DNA of 64,000 bases, from assembly GCF_036231965.1 (NCBI RefSeq), contig NZ_CP109499.1:1364001-1428000 (forward strand), in the 5' to 3' direction. Positions 15,721 to 22,708 of this stretch are shown here, one piece after another. Each line of letters starts with the position of its first letter. Position 1 is the stretch's first letter. A program made the translations under genes and the position numbers. Under the pieces are notes generated by a model. The model did not search any database. It was not told the DNA's origin and saw nothing but the letters and a program-made list of their open reading frames with translations. This stretch comes from Streptomyces sp. NBC_01428 (GTDB taxonomy: Bacteria; Actinomycetota; Actinomycetes; Streptomycetales; Streptomycetaceae).

Positions 15721-18078
15721 GTGACTGATGAGGCTCCGCTGATCGTCGTCGACGGCGCCGGTGTCGTCGTCCGATGGAGCCCCAGGGCGCAGGAACTCTG
15801 GCGGCGACCGGCGTCCGAGGCCGTGGGAAGGACGGCCCTGGACATGGTCATGCCCGAAGGCGAGGACCCCGACGACCCGCCGGAGCCCGGTTCCGGGACG
15901 TCCGGTGTCCGGGACCACGAGGGCAACCCCGTCGACCTGCGCGTCCGGCCGGTGCCGCTGCCCGACGGAGCCGCGGCCTGGGGAGTCTTCGAAGTGGCCG
16001 GCGACACCCCGGCCACCGGGCCGCGGGACGAGACGCCCGACACCAGGAACGCCGTGTTCGACGCCCTGCGCGCCAACGTCGTGGAGGCGTTCTTCGTCCT
16101 CGACGCGGACCTGCGCGTGCTCAACCTGAACAACCCGGCCGTCGCGCTGTGCGGCGTCACGGCGGACGAGGCCCGGGGCAGGCCGGTCGCCGAGGTGTGC
16201 CGGCCCTCCCGTCCGCAGGAGTTCGACGGCATCCTGCGGGAGGTCGTCACCTCGGACACGCCCGTCACGGACTACGTCGTACGCCTCGATCCCCTGGGCG
16301 GTGCGGGACCGGAGCGGTTCGTCCGGGCCTCCGCCTTCCCGCTCAAGCACGGGCGCGGAGCGGTCGTCTCCCTGACCGAGGTCACCGAGCACATGCGCAC
16401 CGAGCGGCGCATCGAGACGCTCGCCTCGGTGCGGGAGCGGGTCGGGCGGAGTCTCGACGTCGTCGCCACCTGCGAGGAGCTGGTGGACGCCCTGGTGCCG
16501 GGGTTCGCCGACATCGCGGTGGTCGAGGTGGTCGACGCGGTGGTGCGGGGTGAGGATCCGCCGCTCAGTCCGCTGGGCCGCGAGGTGCCGCTGCGCCGGG
16601 CCGCGTTCCGCAACGGCGGCCCCGACCGGGCCGCGCAGGCCCATCCGCTCGGTGACGTCCGCGCGCTGCCGGCGCCGACTCCGTACTCGCAGGTGCTGAG
16701 CGACCTCACACCGCGGGCCGTCACCCTCGACGAGGACACTCCCTGGCTCGTCGCCGATCCGGAGCGGGCCCGTGCCATCCGCGCCTCCGGTGCCCGGATG
16801 CTGCTCACCGCGCCGCTCGCCGTGCGGGGCGCCGTCCTCGGCCTGCTGAGCCTGTACCGGGTTCGCCCGAACGACGTCTTCGACGCGAACGACGTGGCCC
16901 TCACGCACGAGCTGGCCACCCACACGGCGCTCAGTCTCGACAACGCGCGCCGCTACACCCACGAGCACACCATCGCGGCGGCCCTGCAACGCCATCTGCT
17001 CCCTCCGGACCCGCCCTCGCAGACGGCCATGGAGTTCGCGCAGCTGCATCTGCCGGCCGACGCGGGCGCGGGCACCTGGTTCGACGCGTTCAGCCTCCCG
17101 GGCGCGCGGACGGCACTGGCCGTGGGCGAGGTGGGCGGGAGCGGTATCGACGCCGCGACCGCCATGGGGCAGCTGCGCACCGTCGTCCGCTCGCTCGCGG
17201 CGCTCGACCTGGACCCCGACGAGCTGCTCGCCCGCCTCAACGACACCGTCGTACGTCTCGCGTACGAGCGTCAGGCGCTGCCGTCGGGTGATCCGCTGCA
17301 CCAGGAACCGCTCAGGGCCAGTTGTGTGTACGTGGTGCACGATCCGCTGCGCGGTGTCTGCGCCATGGCCTCCGCCGGGCACCCCGCGCCGGTCGTCGCG
17401 CATCCCAGCGGGGTGATCCATGTTCCGGACCTTCCGACGGGACCGTTGCTCGGCAGCCGGGACGGGCCGCCCTTCGCCACGGCGTCCGTGCCGATGCGGG
17501 ACGGCAGTGTTCTCGCCCTGTGGACGCCGTCCTTCCCGGCGTCCGACCGCGTGGGCGGACGCCCGTCGAAGCTGCTGCGCGAGGCGCTGACCCGGCTGGA
17601 CCGGCCGCTGTCCGAGCTGCGGGACGACATCCTCTACCGGTTGCGCGGCACTCCGGGCACGCACGACGTGCTGCTCCTGCTGGCGCGCACCCGGGCGTTC
17701 CCCCCGGACCAGGTGGCGACGTGGCCGCTGGATCCCGTACCGGAGGCCGCCGCGACGGCACGGCATCACACGCAGCACCGGCTCAGGCTGTGGCGGGTGG
17801 GCGAGGAGACCGCGTTCGCGACCGAACTGATCGTCAGCGAGCTGGTGACGAACGCCGTGCGCTACGGGGCGGCGCCCGTCCAGCTCCGGCTCATCAAGGA
17901 CTCGACCCTCACCTGCGAGGTGAGCGACGGCGGCGGCGCGGCCCCTCGGATCCGGCATGCCCGGACGGTCGACGAGGGCGGGCGCGGTCTGTTCATCTGC
18001 CAGGAGATGAGCCACAACTGGGGCATCCGCTACTCCGGGAACGGCAAGACGATCTGGACGGAACAGACGCTCCCCTAG
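15721..18078 (+). CDS. PAS-PAS-GAF-SpoIIE-ATPase protein with degenerate phosphatase site
   Basis: 785-residue protein built like the large Streptomyces PP2C regulators: a PAS-like domain (about 1-100), a PAS domain (115-235), GAF (240-410), a SpoIIE/PP2C domain (430-650) and an HATPase_c anti-sigma-kinase-like domain (660-785). The ATPase motifs are intact (ELVTNAVRYG, EVSDGGG, DEGGRGL). The phosphatase metal site is not: the usual GGDW is AGTW (Thr452), GDVxGHG is GEVGGSG (Glu470), the YTDGL Asp is replaced in WTPSF (residues 601-605), and the late ADDVAL is THDVLL. It is probably a pseudophosphatase. The GTG at 15721 is chosen because AGAGGTGA precedes it. Convergent with an RsbW-like ATPase. 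Confidence 0.88.
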   Translation: MTDEAPLIVVDGAGVVVRWSPRAQELWRRPASEAVGRTALDMVMPEGEDPDDPPEPGSGTSGVRDHEGNPVDLRVRPVPLPDGAAAWGVFEVAGDTPATGPRDETPDTRNAVFDALRANVVEAFFVLDADLRVLNLNNPAVALCGVTADEARGRPVAEVCRPSRPQEFDGILREVVTSDTPVTDYVVRLDPLGGAGPERFVRASAFPLKHGRGAVVSLTEVTEHMRTERRIETLASVRERVGRSLDVVATCEELVDALVPGFADIAVVEVVDAVVRGEDPPLSPLGREVPLRRAAFRNGGPDRAAQAHPLGDVRALPAPTPYSQVLSDLTPRAVTLDEDTPWLVADPERARAIRASGARMLLTAPLAVRGAVLGLLSLYRVRPNDVFDANDVALTHELATHTALSLDNARRYTHEHTIAAALQRHLLPPDPPSQTAMEFAQLHLPADAGAGTWFDAFSLPGARTALAVGEVGGSGIDAATAMGQLRTVVRSLAALDLDPDELLARLNDTVVRLAYERQALPSGDPLHQEPLRASCVYVVHDPLRGVCAMASAGHPAPVVAHPSGVIHVPDLPTGPLLGSRDGPPFATASVPMRDGSVLALWTPSFPASDRVGGRPSKLLREALTRLDRPLSELRDDILYRLRGTPGTHDVLLLLARTRAFPPDQVATWPLDPVPEAAATARHHTQHRLRLWRVGEETAFATELIVSELVTNAVRYGAAPVQLRLIKDSTLTCEVSDGGGAAPRIRHARTVDEGGRGLFICQEMSHNWGIRYSGNGKTIWTEQTLP

Positions 18079-18091
18079 GGCCTGTCCGGTC

Positions 18092-18115
18092 CGCGTACCC
18101 CACAGAGGGGACGCG
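18092..18115. terminator. Hairpin between convergent regulators
   Basis: Arms 18092-18101 and 18107-18115 pair with one bulged base around ACAGA, between stops at 18078 and 18120. Confidence 0.55.
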
Positions 18116-18119
18116 GGCA

Positions 18120-18569
18120 CTACCCCTGCGCGGCTCCCGCGGGCACGCCCGCGCCCGCGCACTCGACGTCGGCCCAGACGGTGTGCCCCTCGCTGGTCGG
18201 GACGTCCCCCCAGCTTCGCGCGAGGGTGTCCACGATCAGGAGTCCCCTGCCGCCGTCGGCCAGGGAGAACGAGGGATGACGCCAGGTCGCGCGCACGAGG
18301 CCGGCGTCGAGTCCGGTGCCGGAGTCGGCGACCTCGATGTGCACGAGGCGGCCCTGCGCCGTGCTGCTCAGGCTGAAGACCACCCGGACCGGCGGCACGC
18401 CGTGACCGAGGGCGTTGGCGAGCAGTTCACCGGTGACGAGGAGGATGTCATCGCCGGCGGTGCGCCCCAGCCCCCATTCGGCCAGCTTGCGCCGGAGGGC
18501 GCCGCGCTGCCCGCACAGAGCGGCCTCTCCCGCTGACGGGACCACACATTGCATATACGTAGATTCCAT
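18120..18569 (-). CDS. RsbW-like ATP-binding regulatory protein
   Basis: 149-residue protein with a single GHKL/HATPase_c domain of the anti-sigma-factor kinase (RsbW/SpoIIAB) type: N box ELLANALGHG, G1 VADSGTG, G2 DGGRGLLIV. In Streptomyces dozens of such small ATPases act as serine kinases or partner-binding switches for anti-anti-sigma proteins. No sigma factor or STAS gene is adjacent, so its partner is unknown; the convergent PAS-GAF-SpoIIE protein is a candidate. ATG at 18569 is preceded by AAGGGATG. The upstream sequence near the start is unusually A/T-rich, which suggests a regulated promoter region. Confidence 0.88.
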   Translation of the reverse strand: MESTYMQCVVPSAGEAALCGQRGALRRKLAEWGLGRTAGDDILLVTGELLANALGHGVPPVRVVFSLSSTAQGRLVHIEVADSGTGLDAGLVRATWRHPSFSLADGGRGLLIVDTLARSWGDVPTSEGHTVWADVECAGAGVPAGAAQG

Positions 18570-18684
18570 GATTTTTCATCCCTTATGTTCCCTCAAGGGA
18601 GATCCGTAGCCGCCGCGCCCGCGGATGGGGCGGAACCCGCGACGTCTCGGAACGGGACGACGGCCGGACGGCCCGGGCCGCCCG

Positions 18685-19932
18685 TCACGGCTGCCCGGCC
18701 AGGTCCCGCGCGACCTCGCGGGCGGCGCGTGCTCCGGACGCGAGGGCGCCCTGCACCGATCCCGTCGTCCGATGGTCCCCGCACACGTAGCGCCCCGCCG
18801 AGAGCCGGGCGGCACGGGTGAGCGGCTGGGGCGGGGGCATCGCGGGCAGGGCGTCGGGAATGGTCCGGACGGTCAGCGGTTCCCAGCCGGAGGTGTCCGT
18901 GCCGTACGCCTCGGCGAGCGCGTCGCGCAGCCAGACCTCCTGCCCCTCCTGCTCCGGGCCGAGGACCGAGGTGGCGATCAGCGACGTCCCGGGGGGCGCG
19001 TAGCCGGGAACCACCTCGCTGAGGACGCAGGTGTTGAGGAAGCGTCGGCGGGTGTCCGTCACCAGCGTGGGCTCGGCCAGCGGCGTGCTGGGCGCGGCGT
19101 GGTAGTACGTCGTCACGACACGGTAGGCCGGGAGGTCGAGGTCCGGCAGCAGACGGCCGGCGGGGCCCGGGCCCGTCGCCACGACCACGGCGCGCGCGGC
19201 GAGTTCGGACCCGTCGTCCAGCTCCACTCCGTCGTCGGAGAGACGTGCGACCGGCGTGTCGAGGCGCACGGTGTCCGGGGGAAGCGCGTCGGCCAGCCGA
19301 CGCGGCACCGCCCCGATGCCCGCGCCGGGCAGGCACAGCGTGCCGCGGAGCATGCTGCGCCAGACGAGGTGGAACACCTTGCCGGAGGTCTCCAGTTGGT
19401 CCTCCAGGAACACTCCGGACAGGAAGGGCCGGAAGAACCGTTCCACGAACTCCTCGGAGAAGCCCGCCGAGGCCAGCGCCGTGCGGGTGGTGCGGTCCTC
19501 ACCGCGTTTCAGGGAGCGCGCGGGGCCGAGCATGTCCCGGCCGGACAGGACCGCCAGCGCGATCAGGTCGCGGGTCCCCGCGAGTCGCCCCGGTCGCAGG
19601 TCGCCCAGGCGCCGGGGACCGCGGGTCGGGTCGCTGAAGCGCAGCGGACCGTCCGGGGTGTGGACCAGGACGCCGGGGGTGAAGGGACGCAGGCGCAGGT
19701 CGCGCAGCGGGAGCCGGCGCCGGACCTGCGGATAGGACGTGTTGAAGACCTGGAAGCCCCGGTCGATGACGAATCCGTCGTGCCGGTCGGATCGCATCCG
19801 GCCGCCCACCCCGTCCGACGCCTCCAGCACCCGGACGTCGTAGCCGTTCCCGGCGAGATCGTGGGCGCACGCCAGACCGGCGAGTCCACCTCCGACGACC
19901 AGGACATCGGGCACACCGCGCTTCGCGGTCAT
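18685..19932 (-). CDS. FAD-dependent amine-oxidase-type oxidoreductase
   Basis: 415-residue flavoprotein. The N-terminal dinucleotide fold reads VLVVGGGLAGLACAHDLAGNG, followed by the FAD-binding VLEASDGVGGRMRS, and the C-terminal FAD contact is RYVCGDHRTTGSVQGALASG. This is the NAD(P)/FAD-dependent protoporphyrinogen-oxidase/amine-oxidase-like group, which contains carotenoid desaturase relatives; the substrate is unknown. Start: three ATGs lie within ten bases; the one at 19932 sits nine bases after GGAGG and gives MTAKRGVPDVLVVGGG. No partner gene is adjacent; the downstream neighbour is the RsbW-like gene on the same strand. Confidence 0.85.
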   Translation of the reverse strand: MTAKRGVPDVLVVGGGLAGLACAHDLAGNGYDVRVLEASDGVGGRMRSDRHDGFVIDRGFQVFNTSYPQVRRRLPLRDLRLRPFTPGVLVHTPDGPLRFSDPTRGPRRLGDLRPGRLAGTRDLIALAVLSGRDMLGPARSLKRGEDRTTRTALASAGFSEEFVERFFRPFLSGVFLEDQLETSGKVFHLVWRSMLRGTLCLPGAGIGAVPRRLADALPPDTVRLDTPVARLSDDGVELDDGSELAARAVVVATGPGPAGRLLPDLDLPAYRVVTTYYHAAPSTPLAEPTLVTDTRRRFLNTCVLSEVVPGYAPPGTSLIATSVLGPEQEGQEVWLRDALAEAYGTDTSGWEPLTVRTIPDALPAMPPPQPLTRAARLSAGRYVCGDHRTTGSVQGALASGARAAREVARDLAGQP

Positions 19933-20157
19933 GGGCATCATCCTCCGAGCAGCCGGTCCGTCCGCGCGCCGGTGGGCGCGCTCTGGTCCGGGCGCACTCC
20001 GGCGTCCGTACGGCGACGGCCGCGCCCTCCTCGACCGATCTTCCCGTCGGGTCCGCCGGGCGGATGCGGGGCCACGCCGGGGCGGCCGTATCGGGTCCGG
20101 ACACGGACGACGCCGGTGCCGCCCCTCTCGGGGGCGGCACCGGCACTCGCGTTCGGG

Positions 20158-20505
20158 TCAGTGGCCGGATCCGTAGTGACCGCCGAGCTGGTCGCGGTAG
20201 TGCGGATCACCGAGATGCTTCTCCTTGTCGAACTCCGGTGCCGACTTGATCTCGTCCTTGGTCCGCGCGACCTGGATGGTCCTGTCCTCGTGGCTGATCG
20301 ACGTGATCGTCCCGGCGGGCAGCAGGACCTCCTTGCCGAAGATCCAGACGCCGGTGTCGACGACGATGTACTGAGAACCGACCTCGTCGGAGTGCTTGTC
20401 GACCTTGCCGATGTGGCCGTCCGTGGCCTCCACCTTGTAGCCGGTGAGGTCCGCGTCGGGCGTGTGACCGGCGGTCGGGCCGTAACCCCAAAGGTTCTCG
20501 TTCAC
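20158..20505 (-). CDS. PRC-barrel domain protein
   Basis: 115-residue cytoplasmic protein with a PRC-barrel-like core (YKVEATDGHIGKVDKHSDE, then IVVDTGVWIFGKEVLLPAGTITSI). The domain occurs in RimM and photosynthetic reaction centre H subunits; the stand-alone Streptomyces proteins are probably stress-related and of unknown function. The start is the GTG at 20505 because GGAGGA lies eight bases upstream and the protein then begins NENLWGYG; the in-frame region further upstream is not family-like. The C-terminus is charged (DEIKSAPEFDKEKHLGDPHYRDQLGGHYGSGH is family-typical in composition). Confidence 0.85.
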   Translation of the reverse strand: MNENLWGYGPTAGHTPDADLTGYKVEATDGHIGKVDKHSDEVGSQYIVVDTGVWIFGKEVLLPAGTITSISHEDRTIQVARTKDEIKSAPEFDKEKHLGDPHYRDQLGGHYGSGH

Positions 20506-20770
20506 GAAGAATTCCTCCAACTCCTGTGCGGGTGTGCGCTTCGGCTTCGTGCGGCGCACCCCCGGTGACCGGAGTCCGGTCACCCCTTCGCAGCGTGTCG
20601 TCCCGCTGGAGAGGACCGGGTGTCCCGTTCCCGGAGGCCGACACCCCTTGTCCGGCGATTTCTCCATTGCGCCACACGGAAGGCGGGCGGCTCCTCGCGG
20701 ACACGCGTGTTCGCGGGTTTCGCGGGCATCCGGATGCCCTTGGCGATGGGCCTCCCGGAGGAGAGCTGTC

Positions 20771-21142
20771 ATGTATCTGGCACGTATGCACGGTGGTGGG
20801 ACGGCCGACGGGCAGGCCTGGCTGTGGGCACTGGGGGCTCTCGCGCTCTACTGCCTGATCAGCTACGGCCTTCAGTACCGGACGCGGGCCCGGCGCGGCT
20901 CCAGCCGTCCCGCCCGGGACGCACTGCACGACCTCAAGGACCGCGAGGAGCCGCAGTCCCCCGGTCAGCACTTCGCCAGCCGCATGATCATGCTGGGGGG
21001 CGGCGCCCTGGTCGGACTGGTCGCCTTCCTCACGTCCGGGGGTCTGCGCGTCGCCGCGGTGGCGTTGACCGCGGTGGTGGCCGTGACGGCCTGGGCCTTC
21101 TACGACCACCGTGCGGAGTCCCGCTCGCTGGAGCACGGCTGA
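20771..21142 (+). CDS. Small membrane protein, unknown
   Basis: 123-residue protein with three hydrophobic segments: about residues 15-33 (WLWALGALALYCLISYGL), 72-88 and 92-110. A basic and acidic loop between the first and second probably faces the cytoplasm. ATG at 20771 has GGAGGAG upstream at good spacing, which decides the start; an upstream in-frame extension lacks coding character. Not recognised. It is divergent from the PRC-barrel gene, and both might belong to a stress-type regulon, but I see no clear promoter motif. Confidence 0.7.
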   Translation: MYLARMHGGGTADGQAWLWALGALALYCLISYGLQYRTRARRGSSRPARDALHDLKDREEPQSPGQHFASRMIMLGGGALVGLVAFLTSGGLRVAAVALTAVVAVTAWAFYDHRAESRSLEHG

Positions 21143-21689
21143 AGCGACCGGCCCGCTCCGCGCCCGCCACGCTCGGGGGCGTGAGCGGCGGCACACCCAG
21201 GGGGACGAACGATTGCGGCCCCGCCTCGCGGTCCAGGGGGGCGGGACGGCGGGCGGGGCCGAGTGCTCGGGGGTGCCGGGGGGGGAGGCAACCACGAGCT
21301 GACCTTCTTGTGCCCTCTCCCTCCCGCTTCATGCACGGGAATGTCCGGTCGCGTTCGAGGCCCCCGCCGACACGGGGCCTGACCGGCCGGAACACCGCTC
21401 CCTGGCCGGATTCGCCGCGGGATCGGACCCTTCGGCGAAGCCCGCACGACCGGGCCGGCGCACGGTATCCGCCAATAGCGGAGGCTCGCCCGGACCGGCA
21501 TGCCCCGCCTGACGCCGTCAGGCACCGGTTCCGCGTCACCCGGTCATCGCAGGGCGGTCCACGAAAACGGCAGCCGCGCACGGCACCTCCACACCGGGCA
21601 CACCGGTCGTCCACTTCCGGCCGCCAGTGACACTCCGTGGCCGTACGGGGGCAGACGGTGCGTGCGCCGCCTGCCTAGCCTCCCGGGCC
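21143..21689. other. Gene-free region
   Basis: 547 bases with no convincing gene. A minus-strand frame covers much of it but is low-complexity (Pro, Arg, Gly) and lacks a ribosome-binding site. G-rich runs occur near 21240-21290. Nothing else noted. Confidence 0.45.
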
Positions 21690-22229
21690 ATGCGATCAAC
21701 ACAGCCGAGACGCCTCGGTCTCACCTCCGCCCTCGCCCTCGCCTTCGCCCTCGTCATGGCCCTCTTCGGATCGGCTCCCACCGCGAGCGCGGCCGACCCC
21801 GCCCCGGCCGACCTGACGTTCACCAGCGACAGCGCCACGACCACCCCCGGCGGCACGGTGAACCTCTCGATGACGATCACCAACCACCGGACGTACGACG
21901 TGTGGTTCGTCTACCAGACGATCGAACCAACCTGGCTGACCACCCAGCGTCCCGATCTGAAGTACACCTTCAGCGGCTGCACCCTGGCCACGGCCACCGG
22001 CAGCGTTCCGTGTTCGGGCACCGGGCCCACCAACCTCGGCCCGAACTACGGGTCCACCATCCCGCCCGGCCAGAGCCGTACCGTCACGCTGACCCTCCAG
22101 GTCGCCGCCGACTCCGGCTGCAACGGGAACATCGGCTTCTACTCGTACTACTACGCCGAGTTCAGCGACAGCACGAGCACCAGCGGCGGGCCGGCGTACA
22201 CGCCCGAGACCCGCGTGCTCTGCGCCTGA
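21690..22229 (+). CDS. Secreted protein with four cysteines
   Basis: 179-residue exported protein. The signal peptide has a hydrophobic core from about residue 12 to 30 and a likely cleavage after TASA. The mature region of about 145 residues looks like an immunoglobulin-type beta domain: it begins DLTFTSDSATTTPGGTVNLSMTITN, has repeated Thr- and Gly-rich strands, and ends in GQSRTVTLTLQV followed by a C-terminal segment with Tyr-rich YYY. Four cysteines (in SGC, VPC, SGC and the final LCA) could form two disulfides. Not assigned to a family. Start chosen at the signal peptide ATG; an ATG at 21627 would place 21 residues before it. Confidence 0.75.
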   Translation: MRSTQPRRLGLTSALALAFALVMALFGSAPTASAADPAPADLTFTSDSATTTPGGTVNLSMTITNHRTYDVWFVYQTIEPTWLTTQRPDLKYTFSGCTLATATGSVPCSGTGPTNLGPNYGSTIPPGQSRTVTLTLQVAADSGCNGNIGFYSYYYAEFSDSTSTSGGPAYTPETRVLCA

Positions 22230-22708
22230 TCCCTCACCTTCAGGGGCGGCCGGCCCGCGCGACGCGCGCGGACCGGCCGCCCCTCGGCATCGGTTCGCCG
22301 TCAGGAGCGATGCGCCCCGGGAGAGGATGAGGGTGACCTAAAACCGATCACTCACCCTGATGACCCCCGTGGTCTGGACCACTGGCACCACGTTCGGGCG
22401 GACTCCGGTGTTCCAGATCCGCCACTCCTCAAGGCGGGGCCAGCACAGGCGCCCCCGCCGGCCTTCACGCCGCGTGCGCCCCGGCGGTCAATGCATCCTC
22501 AACTGGCCTTCTCGTGGCGTCTGTTGGATACCTGCTCTTTTCCGTCATGTTTCGCAGCAGGCGCACGAAAGCTACACAGAGACATCACTATGTGACGCGA
22601 CGAGAGCGTTGACGACCGACGTCTGAGGGGGGCGGTGGCGTCACGCCAGGGGGTGGTCCGCTCCATGGGAGCAGCACTCACCCCTGCCCGGGGAGGGGAC
22701 TTCACCGC
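22230..22708. other. Region upstream of the exopolysaccharide cluster
   Basis: 479 bases, no gene found. Besides the terminator at 22243-22283 it holds two inverted repeats: AGGGTGA-N15-TCACCCT (22330-22358) and TCAC-TAT-GTGA (22585-22595). The second is followed by a relatively A/T-rich stretch. Both are candidate operators or promoter-proximal elements for the polysaccharide deacetylase gene. I could not define a -35/-10 pair with confidence. Confidence 0.45.
22243..22283 (+). terminator. Strong hairpin terminator
   Basis: A 19-base stem (22243-22261 with 22265-22283) with one mismatch and a three-base loop, 14 bases after the stop of the secreted protein gene. Confidence 0.85.

Noticed and set aside
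15658-18162. 834-residue open frame on the minus strand
   Set aside because: Antisense of the PAS-GAF-SpoIIE gene. It is low-complexity (Arg, Gly, Glu, Val, His), lacks recognisable domains and arises from GC-rich codon structure of the real gene.
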